Shown piece by piece: positions 1 through 5,620 of a stretch of 16,757 nt of DNA; within the stretch, counting starts at the first letter, position 1; each line of letters opens with the position of its first letter. Source of the stretch: an uncultured Collinsella sp. (lineage in GTDB: Bacteria > Actinomycetota > Coriobacteriia > Coriobacteriales > Coriobacteriaceae); assembly GCA_900549345.1 (NCBI GenBank), contig UROC01000038.1, positions 1 through 16,757 on the forward strand, read 5' to 3'. The notes under the pieces were generated by a model that worked only from the letters and a program-made list of their open reading frames with translations, was not told the DNA's origin and did not search any database. Both the position numbers and the translations under genes were made by a program.

Positions 1-55
1 AACTCGAGGGCAAGAGGGCAGCCGGTCGTGTCAATTCCGGTCTAACAGAGCCAAA

Positions 56-71
56 CGTTTCATGTGAAACA
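56..71. promoter_or_regulatory. Degenerate parS-like site
   Basis: CGTTTCATGTGAAACA matches the parS palindrome TGTTTCACGTGAAACA at 14 of 16 positions; one mismatch is at the edge and one in the central CACGTG. It lies just before a plus-strand terminator. It may be a weak ParB site or a chance palindrome. The perfect sites are 2.2 kb away beside parA. Confidence 0.35.
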
Positions 72-75
72 TCGA

Positions 76-117
76 ACGGCCCCGGTTGCAAGATATGCAA
101 CCGGGGCCGTTTCATTT
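76..117 (+). terminator. Rho-independent terminator of a convergent upstream gene
   Basis: A perfect 15-bp stem (76-90 with 96-110) with a 5-base loop is followed by a T-rich stretch (TTCATTTATT), the layout of a plus-strand terminator. The gene it serves would enter from the left. One reading frame is open from base 1 to a TAA at 43-45, about 30 bases before the stem, and could be its last 14 codons, but this is too short to identify. Confidence 0.75.
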
Positions 118-166
118 ATTGACCTCCATTTTGGACCAGCTGCTACCTTTCCCATTTTTTACGGAC

Positions 167-207
167 AAAATAAGGGGCCCTTGTCTCATGAATCAGACAA
201 GGGCCCC
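167..207 (-). terminator. Terminator of the rsmG-parA-parB cluster
   Basis: A 13-bp perfect stem (174-186 with 195-207) encloses an 8-base loop. Read on the minus strand it is followed by TTATTTT (173 down to 167), so it should end transcription from the parB side. It faces the terminator at 76-117, marking a convergent gene boundary. Confidence 0.8.
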
Positions 208-228
208 GAAAAATATGCAGGATAATTT

Positions 229-240
229 TTAGGTACCTAA
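229..240. repeat. 12-bp palindrome TTAGGTACCTAA, copy 1
   Basis: TTAGGTACCTAA is a perfect palindrome with no loop. It overlaps the stop codon (237-239) of the small membrane protein gene. An identical 12-mer occurs at 3732-3743 between yidC and jag. Two copies of one 12-mer palindrome within 3.5 kb are unlikely by chance. Its role is unknown; it could be a protein-binding or modification site. Confidence 0.6.
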
Positions 241-491
241 TAGCCTACATTTTCCCATTGGTTGCTAACCCAACCTTGATTAATCTTAGGATTTTTCGTT
301 ACCTGAGCAGTGCGCATGGCAACATCTTCTGTCATAACATCCATTTTCTTCTTGGACGTATCAACGATATCTTGCGCGCCACGAAGCAAACGGCCTCGAA
401 GTTCATCGTCTGTCGCGATCTTATATCCAGCAAAGGCACCAGCCGCGACAGTCGTCGCCAATGCAATTGCAGTTAAAATCTTATTCCTCAT
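237..491 (-). CDS. Small membrane-anchored protein in the parAB cluster (YtxH-like)
   Basis: The predicted protein has 84 residues. A short basic start (MRNK) is followed by one hydrophobic segment at about residues 5-22 ending in GYKIATDDELR, then a charged, probably helical region and a polar tail (NQWENVGY). This is the layout of YtxH-type proteins: one N-terminal membrane helix and a cytoplasmic amphipathic helix. That family link rests on layout only and is weak. The ATG at 491 was chosen because AAGGAGG lies just upstream; a TTG 18 bases earlier lacks this support. The start overlaps the parB end by 11 bases, so the two are probably translationally coupled. The gene is the last before the terminator. 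Function is unknown; its position suggests a membrane-linked partner of ParABS, which is inference. Confidence 0.75.
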   Translation of the reverse strand: MRNKILTAIALATTVAAGAFAGYKIATDDELRGRLLRGAQDIVDTSKKKMDVMTEDVAMRTAQVTKNPKINQGWVSNQWENVGY

Positions 492-1386
492 CTTGGCCTC
501 CTTGATCAAACTGAATCATTTCGCCAAGAATACGAGAGAGCTCTTCCTCGTCTTTAAACTCAATCTCAATCTTATTCTTTCCACGCGAGCTCTTCACGCG
601 CACGTTGGTATTAAATACCTGACGAAGTACACGCGCAGCCTTTTTAAAAGACTGAGGCGTTGCAGGCCTCGGCGTCTTAGGCGTCTCTCCGGCAGAAAAC
701 AATGGAGCAAGATTTTCTGTCGCTCTTACGGAAAGGCCCTCCGCAACAACCTTCTCTGCAAGTCGAATTCGAGCATCCTCATAGGGAACTGCAAGAATCG
801 CACGTGCGTGACCAGCAGTAAGTTTACCCTCAAAAATCATCTGCTGAACTAATTCGGGGAGATCGAGAAGGCGCAGCGAGTTTGTAATTGCAGAGCGCGA
901 CTTGCTTACGGCCTTCGACAATGCCTCCTGGGTCATACCGCTAGCATCGATGAGCTGGCGATAGCCCTTAGCCTCTTCGACGGGATTCAGATCAGAACGC
1001 TGAAGGTTTTCGATAAGAGCAAGAGCCAGCATCTCTTCATCATTAACATCTTTAATGATGACAGGCAGTTCCTCAAGACCAGCAAGCTTTGACGCCTGGT
1101 AACGACGCTCACCAGCGATGATCTCATAGCCGTTTCCATGCTTGCGAACCAAGAGCGGCTGCAAAACGCCATGTTCTTGGATTGACTCGCTCAACTCGCG
1201 AAGTTCAGTTTCATTAAAGTGAATTCGCGGTTGATTAGGGTTGGGAACGATATCCTCAATAGGTAGTTTTGTTTCAGATGCGACATTTGAAGCAGATGCA
1301 GCAGAACCACCGGTCTCATACTCGGCCTCAGAGACCAAAGCATTGAGTCCACGCCCCAATCCGCCACGTTTCTTTGCACTAGGCAC
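481..1386 (-). CDS. parB: Chromosome partitioning protein ParB (Spo0J-type CTPase)
   Basis: This is a 301-residue DNA-binding CTP-dependent clamp that loads at parS, spreads along DNA and helps load SMC. The N-terminal GGLGRGLNAL (residues 8-17) is the basic segment that stimulates ParA. A poorly conserved linker follows, then the ParB/Srx domain with GERRYQAS (92-99) and ENLQRSDLNP (126-135), the two CTP-binding motifs. A helix-turn-helix lies at about 150-175 (MTQEALSKAVSKSRSAITN). The C-terminal part (about 245-295) is the dimerisation domain. The start is GTG at 1386, overlapping the parA end by 8 bases (GTGCCTAG), which indicates coupled translation. Length is typical. Perfect parS sites lie just beyond parA. 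Confidence 0.97.
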   Translation of the reverse strand: MPSAKKRGGLGRGLNALVSEAEYETGGSAASASNVASETKLPIEDIVPNPNQPRIHFNETELRELSESIQEHGVLQPLLVRKHGNGYEIIAGERRYQASKLAGLEELPVIIKDVNDEEMLALALIENLQRSDLNPVEEAKGYRQLIDASGMTQEALSKAVSKSRSAITNSLRLLDLPELVQQMIFEGKLTAGHARAILAVPYEDARIRLAEKVVAEGLSVRATENLAPLFSAGETPKTPRPATPQSFKKAARVLRQVFNTNVRVKSSRGKNKIEIEFKDEEELSRILGEMIQFDQGGQDEE

Positions 1387-2179
1387 GCTTGATCACCTCT
1401 TTTGCAAGGTTCATATACGCTTTTGCACCCTTGTTTTGAGGTGCATAGGTAATTACCGGTTCTCCAAAAGACGGAGCTTCAGAGATTTTAACCGTACGGG
1501 GAATCAGCGTCTTAAACGCCTTATCACCAAAGTACGATTGAACTTCCTCAACAACCTGATTCGACAAAGAAGTACGTGAGTCATACATGGTCATAAGCAC
1601 GCCATAGGTGTCTAAGCCCTTGTTCAGACGTGATTTGACCATCTTCATTGACTCAAGCAGCTTCGTAACGCCCTCGAGTGCGTAATACTCACATTGGATT
1701 GGAATCAAAACGCTATCTGCTGCGGTCAAGGCATTGATAGTAAGCAGGCCGAGCGAAGGAGGACAGTCAATGAAAATAAAATCGAACTCGTCCTGAATCG
1801 GCTCAAGCAAATCTTTGAGGCGGGTTTCACGAGCAATTGCGCTTACGAGCTCAATTTCGGCACCTGCAAGCTGAATCGTAGCTGGAATTACGAATACCTT
1901 GTTGCAATTTGTATCAAGAACAAGCGATTCTGCCGGCACATCATTCAACAATGCATCATAGATGCAGTGATCAAGGTCTTCTTTTTCAATTCCAAATCCA
2001 CTGGTACTGTTTCCCTGCGGATCAAAATCGACAATCAGTGTCTTACGACCCTGCTCACCCAGTGCTGCTGCAAGGTTTACAGCCGTCGTTGACTTACCGA
2101 CGCCGCCTTTTTGATTGATGATTGCAATGATACGCGTGTCTTTTGCGTTCTTAGAACGCTTAACGTCGTGAAATCCCAC
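1379..2179 (-). CDS. parA: Chromosome partitioning ATPase ParA (Soj)
   Basis: This is a 266-residue ParA/MinD-type P-loop ATPase. It binds the nucleoid nonspecifically as an ATP dimer and is driven off by ParB, which moves and separates origins. Visible motifs are the deviant Walker A KGGVGKST (residues 24-31), Walker A' DFDPQGN (51-57) and Walker B FIFIDCPPSLG. The GTG start at 2179 has a good ribosome site, TAGGAGGGA, just upstream. The start codon is 40 bases from the nearest parS site, so ParB bound there could affect parA expression. The stop overlaps the parB start. In Bacillus the homologue Soj also controls DnaA; a similar link here is possible given the short distance to dnaA, but it is inference. 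Confidence 0.97.
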   Translation of the reverse strand: MGFHDVKRSKNAKDTRIIAIINQKGGVGKSTTAVNLAAALGEQGRKTLIVDFDPQGNSTSGFGIEKEDLDHCIYDALLNDVPAESLVLDTNCNKVFVIPATIQLAGAEIELVSAIARETRLKDLLEPIQDEFDFIFIDCPPSLGLLTINALTAADSVLIPIQCEYYALEGVTKLLESMKMVKSRLNKGLDTYGVLMTMYDSRTSLSNQVVEEVQSYFGDKAFKTLIPRTVKISEAPSFGEPVITYAPQNKGAKAYMNLAKEVIKRA

Positions 2180-2218
2180 GGTCCCTCCTAGTGTGTATTA
2201 AAGCTGTCAAACGGAGGA

Positions 2219-2234
2219 TGTTTCACGTGAAACA
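2219..2234. promoter_or_regulatory. parS site 1 (perfect)
   Basis: TGTTTCACGTGAAACA matches the bacterial parS consensus at all 16 positions. It is 40 bases upstream of the parA start and is the origin-proximal loading site for ParB. Confidence 0.97.
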
Positions 2235-2257
2235 TTCCGATTCGATATCAACCGCCA

Positions 2258-2273
2258 TGTTTCACGTGAAACA
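2258..2273. promoter_or_regulatory. parS site 2 (perfect)
   Basis: This is a second perfect 16-base parS, starting 39 bases after site 1 (nearly four helical turns), so the sites lie on similar faces of the DNA. Confidence 0.97.
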
Positions 2274-2295
2274 CTGCAAGTTGTAGTATCCATTA

Positions 2296-2311
2296 TGTTT
2301 CACGTGAAACA
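2296..2311. promoter_or_regulatory. parS site 3 (perfect)
   Basis: This is a third perfect parS, starting 38 bases after site 2 and ending one base before the rsmG stop codon. The three sites fill nearly all of the parA-rsmG gap. Confidence 0.97.
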
Positions 2312-2312
2312 T

Positions 2313-3050
2313 CTAGGCAAGCGGATTCTTCTTTGCCATGCCATTTGCACGAGGCAATGAAACGGATGCTGGATGACTCTTCTTAAGAACAATAAACTCC
2401 CTGTGGCCCAAGCCCTCAGGCAAATCGATTGCGTCATTCAGAAGCAAAGTGAAGCCACAAATCTTAGCTGCTGACATGCCGGAAGCAAGCTCCTCATCCG
2501 AAGGATTACCCTTGGTGATAACAAATAGCCCTCCGTCTTTGAGGAACGGAGCCGCATACTCAACAAGAATCGGTAGAGGAGCCAGTGCACGGGCGGTTAC
2601 GACAGAGAACTGCTTCTTATGGCTTTGAGCATATTCTTCAAGACGATCATGAACCGCATGAGCATGTTTCAACCCAAGATCATGAACAAAAGAATTAACT
2701 GCATCAACCTTCTTGCCAACAGAGTCAATATAAGTAGCTTTACGATGCGTGGTTATGGTTAAAGGAATACCAGGGAAGCCCGCACCTGTTCCCATATCGA
2801 GCAAAGCTCCCTCAGGAGCCTTATTGATATAGGGGAGCAAAACAAGTGAGTCGAGGATATGAAGTATCGCAGCATCTTCTACATTAAGGATACGGGTAAG
2901 ATTCGTTGTCTTATTTGTTTCAAGAACTAAATCCAAATGCTGAATACATTTTCTGAGCTCAACATCAGTTATGCTCAAGGAATATTGATTGCAATAGGAA
3001 GTTAGACGACTCAACATCTCGTCAGCTTGCTGATCAGTAAGTACTAACAA
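2313..3050 (-). CDS. rsmG: 16S rRNA (guanine-N7) methyltransferase RsmG (GidB)
   Basis: RsmG methylates N7 of G527 in 16S rRNA using S-adenosylmethionine. The protein has the family's HILDSL helix and the SAM-binding motif DMGTGAGFPGIPL (about residues 85-97 of the 245-residue form), followed by TARALAPLP and a basic C-terminal tail. The start was moved to a TTG at 3050. AGAAAGGAG lies 6 bases upstream of it, whereas the longer frame back to 3098 would begin inside the T-tract of the preceding terminator and lacks a ribosome site. The gene is the first of the rsmG-parA-parB cluster. Its base composition is clearly more AT-rich than that of the genes right of the terminator. Loss of this enzyme gives low-level streptomycin resistance in several bacteria. 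Confidence 0.93.
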   Translation of the reverse strand: MLVLTDQQADEMLSRLTSYCNQYSLSITDVELRKCIQHLDLVLETNKTTNLTRILNVEDAAILHILDSLVLLPYINKAPEGALLDMGTGAGFPGIPLTITTHRKATYIDSVGKKVDAVNSFVHDLGLKHAHAVHDRLEEYAQSHKKQFSVVTARALAPLPILVEYAAPFLKDGGLFVITKGNPSDEELASGMSAAKICGFTLLLNDAIDLPEGLGHREFIVLKKSHPASVSLPRANGMAKKNPLA

Positions 3051-3096
3051 CGAAAGCTCCTTTCTGACAAAAATCAGTGTATCAAGAACTTTTGAC

Positions 3097-3126
3097 AAAA
3101 AAAGGGGACGTGGAAACCACGTCCCC
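3097..3126 (-). terminator. Terminator of the rpmH-rnpA-yidD-yidC-jag cluster
   Basis: A 10-bp stem GGGGACGTGG / CCACGTCCCC (3104-3113 with 3117-3126) and a 3-base loop are followed on the minus strand by seven Ts (3103 down to 3097). This is a textbook terminator. It separates jag from rsmG, so rsmG needs its own promoter in the 47 bases that follow; none is obvious. Confidence 0.92.
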
Positions 3127-3146
3127 TTAGCATAAGCTCGAGTAGA

Positions 3147-3716
3147 TTATCGAGCAACAATCACCACATGCCGATCAGGGTCAGAACCCTCAGAATGAGT
3201 GTCAACGGCATCGTTGCCGCGAAGGGCAATGTGAACCAGTCGGCGCTCGTAGGCATTCATGGGCGGAAGCGAAACACTCTTATGAGTGCGGATGGCACGC
3301 TCGGCAGCAGACTGAGCCATGGAGGCAACCTTGTCCTGACGGCGGCTCTTGTATCCCTCAACGTCCACTACAACCGGATACCTAAAGCCGAGTTTGCGGC
3401 TCACCAGCAAAGAGAACATAACCTGAAGTGCATCAAGGGTGCGACCATGACGGCCAATGAGAACAGCAAGATCCGGAGCGGTTACATCCAAAATCAACTC
3501 ACCCTCGTCGCCCTCATACTCATCGATAGGAGAGTTGGCGGCATCGAAGTGCGAAAGGATGGAACGCAGGATGGAAATCGCGACATCGGCAATGGTGTCG
3601 AGCTCCTCGTCGGTCAGCTCTTCACCAGCCTTGTAGCGCTGTGCAATCTCGGGATAATCGCCCGCGACCTGCGGGGCAACCTCCTCAAGCATATCCTCGA
3701 TGATCTCTTCAGACAT
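3147..3716 (-). CDS. jag: RNA-binding protein Jag/KhpB (KH-R3H)
   Basis: This is a 189-residue RNA-binding protein of the Jag (KhpB, EloR) family, linked to cell elongation and division in Gram-positive bacteria. An acidic N-terminal part (1-65) replaces the usual Jag-N domain. A type II KH domain follows with the GxxG loop GRHG (88-91) and TLDALQ, then the R3H domain with R158-x3-H162 (RRLVH). The ATG at 3716 was chosen because GGAG lies 7 bases upstream; a TTG four codons earlier is possible. It follows yidC, its usual neighbour near origins, and is the last gene before the terminator. Confidence 0.92.
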   Translation of the reverse strand: MSEEIIEDMLEEVAPQVAGDYPEIAQRYKAGEELTDEELDTIADVAISILRSILSHFDAANSPIDEYEGDEGELILDVTAPDLAVLIGRHGRTLDALQVMFSLLVSRKLGFRYPVVVDVEGYKSRRQDKVASMAQSAAERAIRTHKSVSLPPMNAYERRLVHIALRGNDAVDTHSEGSDPDRHVVIVAR

Positions 3717-3731
3717 AACGTACTCCAAAAG

Positions 3732-3743
3732 TTAGGTACCTAA
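3732..3743. repeat. 12-bp palindrome TTAGGTACCTAA, copy 2
   Basis: Identical to the palindrome at 229-240. It lies in the short yidC-jag gap, upstream of the jag ribosome site. Both copies sit at gene ends on the left arm. Confidence 0.6.
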
Positions 3744-3760
3744 ATAAGATTGATATCCCA

Positions 3761-4531
3761 CTACTTCTTCTTGTGCGGGCGCGGCTTCTTCTCGCGACGA
3801 GTGACCTCAACCTGCAGCGGCGCGTTCTTAAGGCGCTCCTCCTCATCGGCCTTCGCCTTGTCGATGACCTTCTGCGTCACAAAAATCTGCTGGATAACCT
3901 GCCAAGCAGACGAGACGTCGTAGTACAGCAGAACACCAACGGGAAGGCTCCAGCCCATCCAAAGCATCATGACCGTCATGACAACGGCCATCATACGCAT
4001 GCTCTGAGCCTGCTGGCCGGTCTGGTTGCGCGACATATAGAGCTGCGGAATCAGGGTCAGGACAGCGAACAGGATCAGGCAGACCAGCGCAGGCAGCGCG
4101 ACCATAAAGCCATCGGCAAAGGAGGCACTCGGCGTGGTGGTCAGGTCGGGCAGAATATTAAAGAACGAGAACGTGCCGTCGTTAAAGTAGTCCGGCAGGT
4201 TACGCAGCAGCGTAAATAGGGCGAACAGGACAGGCATCTGAATCAACAGCGGCAGACAACCAGCCATCGGGTTGAACTTGTTCTCGCTGTAGAACTTCTG
4301 CATTTCCTCAGCCTGACGCTGGGGATCGTCGGCATAGCGCTCCTGGATCTCGAGCATCTTGGGCTGCAGCACCTGCATGCGTGCCGTCGACTTAGTCGAC
4401 TTGAGCATAAGCGGCGTCAGCAGCAGACGGATGATGACCACCAGGATGATAATGGACAGGCCCCAGTCGACCGCAAAGGTCTGGATGAGCTTGAGCAGCT
4501 CGAAAAGGATGTTAACGATCCAATCCCACAT
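3761..4531 (-). CDS. yidC: Membrane protein insertase YidC/OxaA
   Basis: This is a 256-residue short-form YidC, which inserts and folds membrane proteins alone or with SecYEG. Several hydrophobic segments are visible: about residues 20-40, a conserved NKFNPMAGCLPLLIQMPVLFALF region near 90-112, and pairs near 145-165 and 180-205. The conserved catalytic-groove arginine is R35 in VVIIRLLLTP. The tail is strongly basic (RREKKPRPHKKK), which suits ribosome contact. No lipobox or cleaved signal is apparent. The ATG start has GGAGG upstream. The gene lies in the usual rnpA-yidD-yidC-jag order. Confidence 0.96.
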   Translation of the reverse strand: MWDWIVNILFELLKLIQTFAVDWGLSIIILVVIIRLLLTPLMLKSTKSTARMQVLQPKMLEIQERYADDPQRQAEEMQKFYSENKFNPMAGCLPLLIQMPVLFALFTLLRNLPDYFNDGTFSFFNILPDLTTTPSASFADGFMVALPALVCLILFAVLTLIPQLYMSRNQTGQQAQSMRMMAVVMTVMMLWMGWSLPVGVLLYYDVSSAWQVIQQIFVTQKVIDKAKADEEERLKNAPLQVEVTRREKKPRPHKKK

Positions 4532-4560
4532 GTAAGTTTTCCTCCGATAGCGAGTGCCCG

Positions 4561-4785
4561 CTAGGGCACAGGGTCATAACCGCCGACGTGCAGGGGATTG
4601 CAGCGAGCGATGCGCCTCACGGCAAGCCAGCAGCCTCTCAAAACACCGTACTTCTCAATCGCCTGGACGGCGTATTGCGAGCACGTTGGGTAATAAATGC
4701 AGGCGTCAGGCAATAAGGGCGAAATAACCTGTTGATATATGCGAATAGGAGCGATGGCAACACGTCGCAAAACGTGATTGCTCAT
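4561..4785 (-). CDS. yidD: Membrane protein insertion efficiency factor YidD
   Basis: This is a 74-residue YidD protein, a small membrane-associated factor that assists YidC-dependent insertion. It shows the family pattern YPTCSQYAVQAI (32-43), GVLRGCWLAVRRIARCNP and the terminal GGYDPVP. An N-terminal amphipathic helix (RRVAIAPIRIYQQVIS) probably binds the membrane surface. The start ATG overlaps the rnpA stop (ATGA, 4782-4785), showing translational coupling. Length is normal for the family. Confidence 0.95.
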   Translation of the reverse strand: MSNHVLRRVAIAPIRIYQQVISPLLPDACIYYPTCSQYAVQAIEKYGVLRGCWLAVRRIARCNPLHVGGYDPVP

Positions 4786-5120
4786 CGCTCCTCCCCGGCA
4801 ACGCCGGCGCGTTTCATAAGCGAACGCAATGCATTGTCCATCTCCTGCGGCGAGGAAACCCTCGTCTTGGGAGTTGCGAACAAGATGATGTCATAACCCG
4901 CAACGGGAAATCCACAGCTGCGGGCGGCCTCGCGCATCACACGCTTAGAACGGTTGCGCACGACAGCACAACCGAGCCGTTTAGCACCAACGAAGGCGAC
5001 CCTTCCGGAGTCGCCTTCGCCAACCGATTCACATATGGTCATTCGAATCAGAGGGTGATTGAAACGACGCCCCTGACTGAACACATGCTCGAAATCTTGC
5101 CGAGACTTAATAGTCTTCAT
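4782..5120 (-). CDS. rnpA: Ribonuclease P protein component
   Basis: This is the 112-residue basic protein subunit of RNase P, which helps the RNA subunit bind and cut pre-tRNA 5' leaders. The family signature RNRSKRVMREA (55-65) is intact, as is the N-terminal KSRQDFEHVFSQGRRF region that contacts the pre-tRNA leader. Start ATG 5120 lies 20 bases after rpmH, and the stop overlaps yidD by 4 bases, so all are probably on one transcript. Confidence 0.95.
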   Translation of the reverse strand: MKTIKSRQDFEHVFSQGRRFNHPLIRMTICESVGEGDSGRVAFVGAKRLGCAVVRNRSKRVMREAARSCGFPVAGYDIILFATPKTRVSSPQEMDNALRSLMKRAGVAGEER

Positions 5121-5140
5121 GCGAGATGTGTGTATCGCTG

Positions 5141-5275
5141 CTAGACAGTGAGACGCTTGCGGCCCTTGGCGCGACGACGGGCGAGCACGGCACGACCACC
5201 CTTAGTGGCCATACGGGCACGGAAGCCATGGGTCTTGGCACGCTTACGCTTATTAGGCTGATACGTACGCTTCAT
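5141..5275 (-). CDS. rpmH: 50S ribosomal protein L34
   Basis: This 44-residue, very basic ribosomal protein begins MKRTYQPNKRKRAKTHGF and ends with KGGRAVLARRRAKGRKRLTV; both ends are diagnostic of L34. The ATG at 5275 follows AGGAGGAA at good spacing. A longer frame back to 5335 runs through the leader and is not supported. It is the first gene of the left-arm cluster and the gene nearest the origin on that side, as in many bacteria. Confidence 0.97.
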   Translation of the reverse strand: MKRTYQPNKRKRAKTHGFRARMATKGGRAVLARRRAKGRKRLTV

Positions 5276-5303
5276 CTTAAGTTCCTCCTGCTGCATTTCG
5301 AGT

Positions 5304-5321
5304 GTCCGCGGGGGCGCGGAC
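5304..5321 (-). other. GC-rich hairpin in the rpmH leader
   Basis: GTCCGCG (5304-5310) and CGCGGAC (5315-5321) form a 7-bp all-strong stem with a 4-base loop. It lies in the roughly 65-base leader between the promoter and the rpmH ribosome site. No T-tract follows, so it is not a terminator. It could stabilise the mRNA or take part in L34 feedback; function is inferred. Confidence 0.4.
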
Positions 5322-5347
5322 GCAGATATAGACACGTGAGCTTGAAG

Positions 5348-5377
5348 ATTGTAGGGAAATCAATGTTCAAATGTCAA
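5348..5377 (-). promoter_or_regulatory. Main promoter of the rpmH-rnpA cluster
   Basis: On the minus strand TTGACA (5377-5372) is followed after 18 bases by TACAAT (5353-5348). This is a perfect -35 and a one-mismatch -10 for the housekeeping sigma factor. Transcription would begin near 5340, about 65 bases before rpmH. Confidence 0.85.
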
Positions 5378-5620
5378 GAAATCAAAGGTAAAAGGTTGCG
5401 CAGTTCACACGGTTCCCCCATAAGCCGAGCTCGATTTAACGGTGCATGGCAACTTTTCACGATATTTCATCGAGTTTTCAACAGGTCATGTTGACAATGT
5501 TGAGAACTTTTCGTCCGTTTTCCAAAGTTTTCAACAGGTTTTGAAAAGTTGTCGAAAGATGAGAAACATTGCACGGTGAGCTACTATTTGTTCGAAACCT
5601 TTTGAAAGATTGCGAGCGGC
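5378..5620. other. oriC: Origin region, first part (DnaA-box-like cluster)
   Basis: This gene-free stretch separates the divergent arms. It contains TTTTCAACA at 5475-5483 and 5528-5536, TTCTCAACA on the minus strand at 5499-5507, and a weaker CTTTCGACA on the minus strand at 5550-5558. These are variants of the DnaA box TTATCCACA, and the 9-mer TTTTCAACA recurs at 8711-8719 between dnaA and dnaN. The strand switch here and the flanking rpmH support an origin. No confident promoter for the plus-strand gene was found; TTGACA at 5491-5496 lacks a matching -10. Confidence 0.7.

Noticed and set aside
1..45. C-terminal 14 codons of a plus-strand gene ending TAA at 43-45
   Set aside because: The terminator at 76-117 makes a gene end likely here, but the fragment is too short to support frame or identity.
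3051..3098. Longer rsmG start at TTG 3098
   Set aside because: It would begin in the T-tract of the jag terminator without a ribosome site; TTG 3050 has AGAAAGGAG 6 bases upstream.
5491..5496. TTGACA as the -35 of a promoter for the ATPase-dnaA transcript
   Set aside because: No acceptable -10 lies 16-18 bases downstream, and the motif sits among DnaA-box-like repeats.
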